Virus record (IMG/VR): IMGVR_UViG_3300021379_001110
Location: 1 to 37,099 of that record
Reading direction: 5' to 3' (one strand)
Length of the DNA stretch: 37,099 nucleotides
DNA from: a virus
Both the position numbers and the translations under genes were made by a program. Positions 26,123 to 32,386 of the stretch are shown here, in pieces (the first letter of the stretch is position 1; each line of letters opens with the position of its first letter). The notes under the pieces are model-generated. The model was not told the origin of the DNA and ran no database searches. It was given only the letters and a program-made list of their open reading frames with translations.

Positions 26123-28282
26123 TTATTGAAACAATTTGTTCAATGTTTTAGTCAGAGCCATCAGATTTGTAACATCCACTTTTTCTGCACTTTTACCGTA
26201 CATCTTTTGGAAGTTATCAATCGATGAGTACCCATAGTTACCTTCTTCAATATAGTAGGAGAGAACTTTGATACCCGCCTGTTGAATCTTTTTGACCTGA
26301 GCGGCGGTATGGTTAACAGCCTCTTCACCACCATAATCGATATCCCCATTGGAGAAACCAGGCCACCCATCTGAGAAGTTGATGAAGTAAGAATCAACAC
26401 CTTTGTTGGTGTTGGTAATCTCACTCAACACAGATTCGAAACACAATCCCTCAGGTGTAGTACCACAGGGGTTAAGGTATTTGAACAATTGTTGAATCTT
26501 AGAGAACTTATCCTTACGAGAATCGTATGCAATCAACATCAAAGGTTGAACCGATTGATGTGTCCCACCACCTTGCTGAATCGAACGATAGGAAATAACC
26601 ACATCAAGGTTGGAGGTCATTGAAGCCGCCTTAGCGATTGCCACAGCAGCCGTTTGTGAGTTACTCCACTTACCACCACCCATTGAAGAACTAGCATCGA
26701 TAGAGATGTGAACAAAGGCGGGATTATGTTTGTTAATCACAGTCTGGTCGAAGATTTGTGTATTACCCATACCCAACTCATGCAACAAGCGACCAGAGAT
26801 TCGACCATTCTTCATTCGAGGAGTAACCAGCGAACGTTCTTCGTTACGGAGCTTCAACTTCTTACCAAGAATAGTTCCCAATGTGATTCCCTTACGAACA
26901 GCCTCATCATTATTATCCACACGATAGGAATATGAACTAACCATATCAAGCAATCCGGCATCAACGAGGTTCTTACTGAAGTTACGAACAATCATTACAG
27001 GTGTCTGTTTATCGGTTTTCCAATAACGACCCGATTGGTAATCCTTACCAGCCAACTTCTCTTCAACACCAGCCTTAGTCAGAGAATCCAATTTAGATGC
27101 ATCATTCTTTGTAACTTTCTTCTTAGTGGTATCACCATTCTGAAACTTCTTTTGCTTCTCAATTGCTTTCTGAAGTTGATTCTTCTGACGGTCGGAAAGT
27201 TCTCCCTCACCACCATCCACTTTGTTATCACTAATCTGATTGTTAGAACCATCACCACCAGCGCCATTCGGATTGTAAGAAGAACGACCACTCTTCACAT
27301 CATCACCCTCTGCATCACCATTGGTATCATCCGTACCATTTGAATCCTGCTTTGATTGACCATCATTCTCAGGCCCATCGGTATTATCAGTACCATTGGT
27401 TTCGGAGTTATCACCACCACCACCGGCACCTTCACCACCTTCTTGCTGATTCTCATCGGAATCACCATCGCCATTACCATCACCTTGCTCAGGTTGTTCG
27501 GATGGTGGAAGTGAATCTTCAATCAATTGGAAGATTTCAACAGCCAAATCCAAAGACATTTGAGTCGAAGTCAATCGGTTGATGTTTCGTAAATCCATCA
27601 GATTCCATACCTCACGCAACTGAGCCAATGCATCCAAATCACGATTCTCATTGGTGATGTTGATGATACGGAACATATAAGATTCCCAATCCTCAGTACG
27701 ATACTCAGAAGATTTCAATCCCTTATCGATAATCTTAGCGTTGAAGTACTTATCGTACATCGCATGGTAGTAACCTTTGTAGCCAGGCGAAGTAGTGTAA
27801 ATGTAGTTATCGATTCGGCGGTCCTCAACCACATTGAGCAAATCCTTAACCAAACCATTTACCCAATTCTGAGTTTGAATGATATCACCACCAAAGTGCT
27901 TATCAGCCAATTGTTGGTAGTAATCGTAACTCAAACCGATATCGTTCATACGAATTTTCTGAAGAGTATTGAAGTCGGTTAACTTAATGTGAGAGCCCTC
28001 ATGCAATGCCAACCCAACGGTTGAATCGAAATCCTTATCATCCATCTTAGCGGAGATGGTTACTTCCTTACCATCGGTATAGGAATTATCACCACGCACA
28101 TCGAAGGTAACAGGAATATTATCATTGGTAACAATGTTAACAAAGTTACTAATGGCCTTCTTATAAGCCGCAAGAGCCATCAGGTTGGAATGTTTAGATT
28201 CAACCTTATCTAAGATTGTATCATCATCATCGAACAACCCATCACGGAGCCAATAGGATGAATATTTCGTTGTATCTCTCAT
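26123..28282 (-). CDS. VWA protein with HExxH motif (CobT/DUF2201-like)
   Basis: A 719-residue partner of the AAA+ protein. An HEGSH (HExxH-type) motif at about residue 94, in a LALHEGSHIKL context, resembles the putative metallopeptidase domain found before VWA domains in DUF2201/CobT-like proteins. A long low-complexity Asp/Glu/Gly/Asn/Ser linker spans about 260-345. The C-terminal VWA domain has the MIDAS DASSS near residue 527 (HISIDASSSMGGG) and NFSDGWPG later. An in-frame ATG at 28309 would give 9 extra residues, but that stretch is the promoter's conserved CTGTAAnnATTG leader, so the ATG at 28282 is preferred. Peptidase activity is possible but unproven. Confidence 0.85.
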   Translation of the reverse strand: MRDTTKYSSYWLRDGLFDDDDTILDKVESKHSNLMALAAYKKAISNFVNIVTNDNIPVTFDVRGDNSYTDGKEVTISAKMDDKDFDSTVGLALHEGSHIKLTDFNTLQKIRMNDIGLSYDYYQQLADKHFGGDIIQTQNWVNGLVKDLLNVVEDRRIDNYIYTTSPGYKGYYHAMYDKYFNAKIIDKGLKSSEYRTEDWESYMFRIINITNENRDLDALAQLREVWNLMDLRNINRLTSTQMSLDLAVEIFQLIEDSLPPSEQPEQGDGNGDGDSDENQQEGGEGAGGGGDNSETNGTDNTDGPENDGQSKQDSNGTDDTNGDAEGDDVKSGRSSYNPNGAGGDGSNNQISDNKVDGGEGELSDRQKNQLQKAIEKQKKFQNGDTTKKKVTKNDASKLDSLTKAGVEEKLAGKDYQSGRYWKTDKQTPVMIVRNFSKNLVDAGLLDMVSSYSYRVDNNDEAVRKGITLGTILGKKLKLRNEERSLVTPRMKNGRISGRLLHELGMGNTQIFDQTVINKHNPAFVHISIDASSSMGGGKWSNSQTAAVAIAKAASMTSNLDVVISYRSIQQGGGTHQSVQPLMLIAYDSRKDKFSKIQQLFKYLNPCGTTPEGLCFESVLSEITNTNKGVDSYFINFSDGWPGFSNGDIDYGGEEAVNHTAAQVKKIQQAGIKVLSYYIEEGNYGYSSIDNFQKMYGKSAEKVDVTNLMALTKTLNKLFQ

Positions 28283-28316
28283 ATGTTTCTTTTTATCTTT
28301 CCCAATCATTACAGTA

Positions 28317-28348
28317 CTAAAGTAATAAATAATTTGGATATATCCAAA
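28317..28348 (-). promoter_or_regulatory. strong promoter for VWA gene (CTGTAA class)
   Basis: The -7 box TACTTTAG (28317-28324) and -33 TTTG (28345-28348) are 20 nt apart. The leader TACTGTAATGATTGGGAAAG matches the shared motif, which argues that its ATG is leader rather than start codon. Confidence 0.8.
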
Positions 28349-28396
28349 TTCTGAATGTTAAAAAATTGTTAAACTTATCAACAAGTTATTAACAAC

Positions 28397-28594
28397 TCAA
28401 AGCAAAGCTTTGATGAGTTTGCGGTAGTCAATTGCCACAATACCCAATACACCCATCATTATTCCAATGAATGCGAATCCCATTTCATTGGCAACTCCGG
28501 CAAATGGAATCACCTTTTGAAGTTCACCCATCATCGTAGCCACGGACAATCCGATGCCACCTACTGCCATTAAAATCGCTTGGTAATTTTTCAT
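28397..28594 (-). CDS. small membrane protein, 65 aa
   Basis: Two hydrophobic helices (around ILMAVGGIGLSVATMMG and FAFIGIMMGVLGIVAI) with a short loop and a basic C-terminal tail (DYRKLIKALL). Size and topology would suit a holin or a small envelope modifier, but no lysis gene is adjacent, so it is left as a membrane protein. It has its own strong promoter directly behind a terminator. Confidence 0.7.
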   Translation of the reverse strand: MKNYQAILMAVGGIGLSVATMMGELQKVIPFAGVANEMGFAFIGIMMGVLGIVAIDYRKLIKALL

Positions 28595-28619
28595 ACTATA
28601 TCTCTCAATGATTACAGTA

Positions 28620-28651
28620 CTAAAGTAATAAAAAAAGGGGACTTATACAAG
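28620..28651 (-). promoter_or_regulatory. promoter for small membrane protein, fused to terminator
   Basis: The -7 box TACTTTAG (28620-28627) and -33 CTTG (28648-28651) are 20 nt apart; the -33 box lies in the loop-side stem of the upstream operon's terminator. The leader TACTGTAATCATTGAGAG has the shared motif. Confidence 0.75.
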
Positions 28652-28656
28652 CCCCC
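28630..28656 (-). terminator. rho-independent terminator of the mgsA-thyA operon
   Basis: Minus-strand GGGGGCTT-GTAT-AAGTCCCC (8-bp stem including G-U, tetraloop) followed by seven T. Almost identical to the terminator at 21344-21371. It lies 21 bp after the 63-aa membrane gene. Confidence 0.88.
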
Positions 28657-28677
28657 TATGTTAACAAATTGTTAAGT

Positions 28678-28869
28678 TTATCTTCCTAAGAATCCTTGTA
28701 TGAATCCCCATACAATCCAAAAGAGTATCAATGGCCAGAATACAATCCCACCGATTCGATGCCACATATTAAATCTAAAATCATCATCTTTATCTTGTAC
28801 TTCTACCACCATCCATTCAGTAAAGAACATAATACAAGCACCAATGGTCAACCACAATAACAAACTCAT
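28678..28869 (-). CDS. small two-helix membrane protein, 63 aa
   Basis: Hydrophobic helices at about residues 2-22 (LLLWLTIGACIMFFTEW) and 39-60 (IGGIVFWPLILFWIVWGFIQ) flank a charged loop (VEVQDKDDDFRFNMWHR). No homologue recognised. It is the last gene of the operon and ends just before its terminator, 3 bp after thyA. Confidence 0.7.
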   Translation of the reverse strand: MSLLLWLTIGACIMFFTEWMVVEVQDKDDDFRFNMWHRIGGIVFWPLILFWIVWGFIQGFLGR

Positions 28870-28872
28870 AAC

Positions 28873-29805
28873 TTAATTACTTAGTGGTGCCTTAATTGGT
28901 GGGTGGCATTCATAAGATAGAATACTATAATCAAACTCACCATTTAAAACATCAACATTGTTCAACATAATATCAGGAAGCTGTACAGCAGGTTCTCTAC
29001 TGAGTTGTTCCTTTGCTTGCTCTATATGATTACTATATAGATGTACATCACCTAAGTTACCAATCAGGTCGCCAGGTCGATATCCAGTCTCCTCACATAG
29101 TAGTAGGAGTAGTGTACCATATGATGCAATGTTGAATGGTAGTCCTAAGAATGTATCCACACTTCTCTGATTCCACATTAGGGATAGTTTACCTTCTGAT
29201 ACATAACATTGGAATCCATAATGACATGGTGGTAGAACCATTTCATCCATATCACCAACATTCCAAGCAGATACTAAATGTCTACGAGAATTCGGATTTG
29301 TTTTAAGGTCGTTGATAAGGTTTTCGATTTGGTCTTTAGTTCTCTCAACTATAATAGGATTACCACCATTTAATTTCTCAACATAGTATTCAGTCCAGTC
29401 TCTCCATTGTTTACCATAGATAGGTCCTAACTCACCCCACTTCTTAGCAAACTCATCATCGGTTTTGATTTTGTTGATGAATTCTTCCTTTGTTTCTTGA
29501 TGGTCATGAGGTACTGAATGCTTTAAGAAGTTCTTATATGCATCACCATTCCAAATGTTACATCCGTTATCAACCAAGTACTTAATGTTGGTATCTCCTT
29601 TTAGAAACCACTTCAATTCAGTCATCATAGTTTTGACTGCCATCTTCTTTGTGGTTAGTAGAGGAAACCCTTCTTCCATATTATGTCGAAAGGTGTAACC
29701 AAAGATAGATTTGGTACCTGTACCAGTCCTATCCGATTTATCTACACCATAATCCAAAATAGTTTGGAGTAGTGTTTGGTATTGTTTATCTAATGTGTTA
29801 CTCAT
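28873..29805 (-). CDS. thyA: thymidylate synthase
   Basis: A 310-residue ThyA that makes dTMP from dUMP using methylenetetrahydrofolate. Recognised elements are DRTGTGTKSIFG (phosphate/fold region), GPIYGKQWRDW, the catalytic Cys194 in LPPCHYGFQCYV, RRHLVSAWN, and the dUMP/folate segment RSVDTFLGLPFNIASYG, then LGDVHLYSNH. It is somewhat longer than E. coli ThyA (264 aa), with the extra residues around 95-125. Phages commonly carry it to supply dTMP for replication. Its ATG overlaps the mgsA stop (ATGA), so the two are translated in a coupled way. No dihydrofolate reductase is visible here. Confidence 0.97.
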   Translation of the reverse strand: MSNTLDKQYQTLLQTILDYGVDKSDRTGTGTKSIFGYTFRHNMEEGFPLLTTKKMAVKTMMTELKWFLKGDTNIKYLVDNGCNIWNGDAYKNFLKHSVPHDHQETKEEFINKIKTDDEFAKKWGELGPIYGKQWRDWTEYYVEKLNGGNPIIVERTKDQIENLINDLKTNPNSRRHLVSAWNVGDMDEMVLPPCHYGFQCYVSEGKLSLMWNQRSVDTFLGLPFNIASYGTLLLLLCEETGYRPGDLIGNLGDVHLYSNHIEQAKEQLSREPAVQLPDIMLNNVDVLNGEFDYSILSYECHPPIKAPLSN

Positions 29806-30173
29806 TTGTTCTCAAAATATTTAACCATAATATGTGCTGATTTGTAATTGGTAGCGAGTGGTACATCGTGTACATCACACAACCGCATCAGCATTGAGAT
29901 ATCTACATCATGTGGGTGTTTATCCAATGGGTCTCTAAAGAAGATTACGCCATCAATCTCACCTCTGGTTACCATAGCACCAATCTCAGCATCACCACCC
30001 ATTGGGCCAGATGCCACTCTTTCTACTTTTAGACCAGCATGAATAATCATAGTACCAGTTGTACCTGTACCAACTAATTGTACATCTTTACGTTTGAAGA
30101 ATGGTAATCGTTTCATTACGAACGATACCATATCTGCTTTCTTACCATCATGTGCGATTACTGCTAACTTCAT
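29802..30173 (-). CDS. mgsA: methylglyoxal synthase
   Basis: A 123-residue MgsA, which converts dihydroxyacetone phosphate to methylglyoxal and phosphate. The family signature is intact: IAHDGKK (His8), the phosphate-binding GTGTTG (35-40), SGPMGGDAEIGAM with catalytic Asp61 (E. coli Asp71), FFRDPLD with Asp81, HPHDVDISMLMRLCD with His88 and Asp91, and VPLATN. A Trp found before Asp81 in E. coli is Arg here. The protein is about 30 residues shorter than the E. coli enzyme (152 aa) and lacks the C-terminal helix carrying a phosphate-contact Arg. It overlaps thyA and the gene before it by 4 bp each. MgsA-like domains also occur in CarB and PurH, but these motifs are MgsA-specific. Confidence 0.92.
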   Translation of the reverse strand: MKLAVIAHDGKKADMVSFVMKRLPFFKRKDVQLVGTGTTGTMIIHAGLKVERVASGPMGGDAEIGAMVTRGEIDGVIFFRDPLDKHPHDVDISMLMRLCDVHDVPLATNYKSAHIMVKYFENK

Positions 30174-30400
30174 AAATCAAAATTTACACCATTCTCATAC
30201 ATTAACTCTCGTAGTTTATCTCTACACTCTTCATAGGTTCTATACCTATCCTCACTATATTCTTCATCGGGCATATATTTGTATTGTGCCCTTAACCATT
30301 GGTCCATTCCCCAAAGTACTGAATACATAATTGGCCCTTGGGCTGCAAATTGAAATTCAGTATGGTCATCTGGTAGGTTAAACTTTAATATCGCTTCCAT
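30170..30400 (-). CDS. conserved phage hypothetical protein, 76 aa
   Basis: Matches a small phage family without known function: ILKFNLPDDHTEFQFAAQG, then a WGMDQWLRAQYKY helix and a C-terminal RDKLRELMYENGVNFDL. The opening FNLP-[DE]-x-x-EF and the DQWLR element are the signature I recognise from many tailed-phage genomes. It overlaps mgsA by 4 bp. Confidence 0.75.
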   Translation of the reverse strand: MEAILKFNLPDDHTEFQFAAQGPIMYSVLWGMDQWLRAQYKYMPDEEYSEDRYRTYEECRDKLRELMYENGVNFDL

Positions 30401-30575
30401 ATTCTTTCAAACTACTTTGTGCTCTACTTAGAGAATCCAACACATCATCTATGTGTTTAGCGAATTCCTTATCTAACTTATATACACTATGACGTACAAC
30501 ATTCCCTACGATTGAATCATAGAGAATGCTGGTTCTGTCGATAGCTTGTTCTACCTCTTTAATAGATGGTTTCAT
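30378..30575 (-). CDS. hypothetical helical protein, 65 aa
   Basis: Unrecognised, helical (IKEVEQAIDRTSILYDSIVG, HIDDVLDSLSRAQSSLKEYG). It overlaps the next gene by 23 bp and the preceding one by 4 bp, typical of this compressed operon. Confidence 0.62.
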   Translation of the reverse strand: MKPSIKEVEQAIDRTSILYDSIVGNVVRHSVYKLDKEFAKHIDDVLDSLSRAQSSLKEYGSDIKV

Positions 30576-30730
30576 TTAATCCATTCATAGTATGCCTGTT
30601 GATATGCATCAACTCTACGCATCTTTGGATTCTCTTTCATAATCTCAGAAGCAGTTTGCATTACCTCTTCTCTAAGGCCATGCCCATATGCTTCAATTAG
30701 GATTTCTTCGATATCAGTTTCAGCACTCAT
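30572..30730 (-). CDS. small hypothetical protein, 52 aa
   Basis: A short frame starting MSAETDIEEILIEAYGHGLR and ending QQAYYEWIK. It is helical and acidic at the start. The case for a real gene is the packing: its ATG overlaps the upstream stop (TAATG) and its stop overlaps the downstream start (ATGA). Function unknown. Confidence 0.65.
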   Translation of the reverse strand: MSAETDIEEILIEAYGHGLREEVMQTASEIMKENPKMRRVDAYQQAYYEWIK

Positions 30731-30876
30731 TAGTACAAAAGATTTGATACGGCGGCAGCCACAATGGTTAGAATCAACCCAACAACAGCAATAATGGCGA
30801 ACGTTTCAGAATCGATTATTTGCCTTTTAGTTTTACCCTGCTGGGATTCGTTATCACTATTAGTAAACTTTTTCAT
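30730..30876 (-). CDS. single-pass membrane micro-protein, 48 aa
   Basis: A polar N-terminus (MKKFTNSDNESQQGKTKRQI) is followed by one transmembrane helix (TFAIIAVVGLILTIVAAAVS) and a short tail. The stop overlaps the next ATG (TAATG). Its ATG lies 14 nt after the second tRNA-like RNA (30891-30962), so that structure forms the immediate 5' context of this gene. Confidence 0.65.
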   Translation of the reverse strand: MKKFTNSDNESQQGKTKRQIIDSETFAIIAVVGLILTIVAAAVSNLLY

Positions 30877-30890
30877 ATTGGTTTAATTAG

Positions 30891-30962
30891 AGCGGAAGGG
30901 TGGAACTGCCCCACCATCTCCGTACTGGAAGTACGGCGAGTTTCTCTTAACTCTTCTCCCGC
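30891..30962 (-). ncRNA. tRNA-Gly-like RNA, copy B (anticodon-like UCC)
   Basis: Exactly 72 nt with tRNA segment lengths: acceptor 7 bp (GCGGGAG/CTTCCGC), 2-nt joint AA, 16-nt D-like arm (GAGTT-AAGAGA-AACTC), 1 nt, 17-nt anticodon-like arm with loop CTTCCAG, 4-nt variable segment, 17-nt T-like arm (GGTGG-GGCAGTT-CCACC), unpaired U. Glycine identity features are present: U73, G1-C72, C2-G71, C35, C36 and U33. However the T loop is GGCAGUU instead of UUCRANY and the D loop lacks the GG pair, so it is not a standard elongator tRNA. Copy A differs by compensatory changes in every stem. No CCA is encoded. It lies inside an operon, 14 nt before a start codon. Confidence 0.75.
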
Positions 30963-30967
30963 ATTTG

Positions 30968-31039
30968 AGCGAAAGGTTGGAACTGCCCCAACTCCTCCTA
31001 TCTGGTTGATAGGCGGGTTTCTCTTAACCCTTCTCTCGC
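30968..31039 (-). ncRNA. tRNA-Gly-like RNA, copy A (tandem with copy B)
   Basis: Also exactly 72 nt with the same layout: acceptor GCGAGAG/CTTTCGC, AA, D-like arm GGGTT-AAGAGA-AACCC, G, anticodon-like arm CCTAT-CAACCAG-ATAGG, variable AGGA, T-like arm GTTGG-GGCAGTT-CCAAC, U. The D and T loops are identical to copy B, while six stem pairs covary between the copies (acceptor 1, D 1, anticodon 3, T 1). The anticodon-like triplet is ACC and position 33 is A, so ordinary decoding is unlikely. Five bases separate it from copy B. The stop codon of the 85-aa gene (31024-31026) lies in its D-like arm, so ribosomes finishing that gene would disturb the fold. Confidence 0.75.
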
Positions 31040-31281
31040 AATTTATCAATCACAGAATTATCTTTTTGAGTTTTGATGTGAGTATCCCACAACTCTCTCA
31101 TATAATCCATATGATGTTTCTGTATTTCAAATCCCATATCACCACTAAAGGTGTTCAATGAACCTGTGATTAGTGCGTTTACTATGTGTAGTGATTGCTC
31201 ACCCCCATCGGTGGTGGAGTTCTCTACTACTGCTTTTAAGTAGTGAATCTTATCGGTTATATGTACACTATCCCATTTCAT
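31024..31281 (-). CDS. hypothetical protein, 85 aa, near-leaderless
   Basis: Unrecognised, helical (KIHYLKAVVENSTTDGGEQS, HHMDYMRELWDTHIKTQKDN) and ending IDKLREKG. The ATG lies only 6 nt after the promoter -7 box, so the message would have almost no leader. The 3' end encodes LREKG-stop within the first tRNA-like RNA; copy B contains a matching remnant (MREKS-stop), suggesting that the tail and RNA were duplicated together. It is the first gene of the mgsA-thyA operon. Confidence 0.68.
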   Translation of the reverse strand: MKWDSVHITDKIHYLKAVVENSTTDGGEQSLHIVNALITGSLNTFSGDMGFEIQKHHMDYMRELWDTHIKTQKDNSVIDKLREKG

Positions 31282-31287
31282 TGATTA

Positions 31288-31319
31288 CAAATATACAAAA
31301 CATTTTTCATATATCCAAA
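31288..31319 (-). promoter_or_regulatory. Bacteroidota-type promoter for the mgsA-thyA operon
   Basis: The -7 box TATATTTG (31288-31295) and -33 TTTG (31316-31319) are 20 nt apart. Nearly the whole ~45 bp, from ATTTGGATATATGAAAAAT to ATCAAT, is repeated at 35466-35503. Confidence 0.85.
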
Positions 31320-31334
31320 TAAAATCTTTGAAAA

Positions 31335-31755
31335 ATAATAAAGGAGCGTGAATCAGAATATACCAGTTCTGAAAAGTTAGTTTATGGTTAATTATACCGC
31401 ATACCAATCAACTCTTACTTTTATTCAGAGTTCACTTTAAGATGGTTAATCTCATCAGTGCGCCACAACGACTTTGATTGTACCTTATCCCCCATTATAG
31501 GATTATTCGGTCATAAAGTAAGATTTCCTTTCGGGTACTTACAATGCTCTTAGAAGAATTGGTTTAGCTTTCTTCCTAACCTACCACCTTCTTTCCTGTC
31601 GGAACTCAATTACCCATTTGAGCAATCGAACTGAATCGTGTTCAGTGTCAGGTGTACCTTATCCCCTTCTTCCGATAGGGATTGTTCGGTCATACACTCA
31701 CCATCCACACGGCCAATGCTTCAGGTGCCTTTATTATTATTTCAAAGAACTTCTA
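31335..31755 (-). ncRNA. candidate structured non-coding RNA with internal repeat
   Basis: The stretch between tRNA-Pro and the 31281 gene has no minus-strand frame of useful length (longest about 27 codons) but begins at its own promoter. Two segments (31653-31694 and 31479-31515) repeat TATGACCGAAYAATCC, then a small hairpin, then GGGGATAAGGTACA. Each is preceded by GCATTG plus another short segment, in one case a GTAAG/CTTAC hairpin. Further stems are AACTCT/AGAGTT and CACTGATG/CATC-AGTG. A TCAGAA/TTCTGA hairpin near 31350-31370 followed by T-rich sequence could end it. It does not show the conserved cores of RNase P RNA or tmRNA. Ends are approximate. Confidence 0.5.
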
Positions 31756-31787
31756 CAAATATACAAAAGTTTTTTCAAACTTCCAAA
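31756..31787 (-). promoter_or_regulatory. Bacteroidota-type promoter for the non-coding transcript
   Basis: The -7 box TATATTTG (31756-31763) and -33 TTTG (31784-31787) are 20 nt apart, 26 nt after the tRNA-Pro gene. The first transcribed bases include GTTCTTTGA, which resembles an rrn boxA core. Confidence 0.85.
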
Positions 31788-31812
31788 TATATTTCGGATT
31801 TTTTTTCTAACG

Positions 31813-31885
31813 TCGGGATAACAGGACTCGAACCTATGACCCCCTGCTCCCAAAGCAGGTGCGCTACCAACTGCGCCACATCCCG
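31813..31885 (-). tRNA. tRNA-Pro(TGG)
   Basis: 73 nt, acceptor CGGGATG/TATCCCG, anticodon loop TTTGGGA giving TGG, T loop TTCGAGT, discriminator A, no encoded CCA. Confidence 0.95.
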
Positions 31886-31915
31886 AAGGTTACCATTCTT
31901 TAATGGGTTAATTAA

Positions 31916-32179
31916 TTATTTGTTTTGGTTAATACGATTCTCAAACTTATCAAACCTGGAATCAATTGTTTTGTAAACCTCATCAACTTCGTTGTGAAGT
32001 TCTTTATTCAAATCATCTACATTATTGTAGATATCACGTTCAATATCAATCATCATTTGATTAATATTATCAAGTTGCTCTTTGAGTGATTTAACACTCA
32101 CATAATTCACAAACGTACCCACAACCATCAGTAATACGATAGCAGCACATACACCTAAAATAAATGATGTTATTTCCAT
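31916..32179 (-). CDS. membrane-anchored coiled-coil protein, 87 aa
   Basis: One N-terminal transmembrane helix (FILGVCAAIVLLMVVGTFV) followed by a ~60-residue amphipathic helix with regular Leu/Ile/Val spacing (SLKEQLDNINQMMIDIERDI, DEVYKTIDSRFDKFENR). Layout resembles the 98-aa protein next to the sigma gene. Function unknown. An AAGGAG Shine-Dalgarno-like sequence precedes the ATG, unusual in this genome. The gene sits between tRNA-Ser and tRNA-Pro. Confidence 0.72.
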   Translation of the reverse strand: MEITSFILGVCAAIVLLMVVGTFVNYVSVKSLKEQLDNINQMMIDIERDIYNNVDDLNKELHNEVDEVYKTIDSRFDKFENRINQNK

Positions 32180-32215
32180 ATTTTTCTCCTTATTAAATCA
32201 AAGAACAGTAACCTG

Positions 32216-32300
32216 CAGAGGAAGAGGGATTCGAACCCCCGGTACCGTGAAGTACGCTGGTTTTCAAGACCAGTCCATTCGACCGCTCTGGCATTCCTCT
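32216..32300 (-). tRNA. tRNA-Ser(TGA)
   Basis: 85 nt with a long variable arm; acceptor AGAGGAA/TTCCTCT, anticodon loop CTTGAAA giving TGA, T loop TTCGAAT, discriminator G. Confidence 0.95.
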
Positions 32301-32305
32301 GTATG

Positions 32306-32378
32306 AGCCACTAACCAGACTTGAACTGATGACCGGCTGATTACAAATCAGCTGCTCTACCAACTGAGCTATAGTGGC
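32306..32378 (-). tRNA. tRNA-Thr(TGT)
   Basis: 73 nt, acceptor GCCACTA/TAGTGGC, anticodon loop TTTGTAA giving TGT, T loop TTCAAGT. Only 5 nt separate it from tRNA-Ser. Confidence 0.95.
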
Positions 32379-32386
32379 TTGTGAGT

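Noticed and set aside
28283-28309. Start of the VWA protein at 28309
   Set aside because: That ATG lies in the conserved promoter leader CTGTAAnnATTG, shared with genes where it is not a start; the ATG at 28282 fits better.
30891-31039. Ordinary tRNA-Gly genes or decayed tRNA pseudogenes
   Set aside because: T loop and D loop lack universal bases, yet stems covary and loops are identical, which random decay would not produce.
31440-31480. Hammerhead-like CTGATGAG in the non-coding stretch
   Set aside because: The GAAA after stem II and a proper cleavage site are missing; it fits better as a simple CACTGATG/CATC-AGTG hairpin.
31611-31694. 27-codon minus-strand frame (MTEQSLSEEGDK...) in the non-coding region
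   Set aside because: The second copy of the same repeat has an immediate stop (ATGACCGAATAA), so pairing rather than protein seems conserved.
31335-31755. RNase P RNA or tmRNA
   Set aside because: No conserved P4 core of RNase P RNA and no tRNA-like T arm or tag frame of tmRNA could be seen.
31618-31976. Plus-strand frames across tRNA-Pro and the non-coding stretch
   Set aside because: They run through a clear tRNA gene on the opposite strand and show no coding-like composition.
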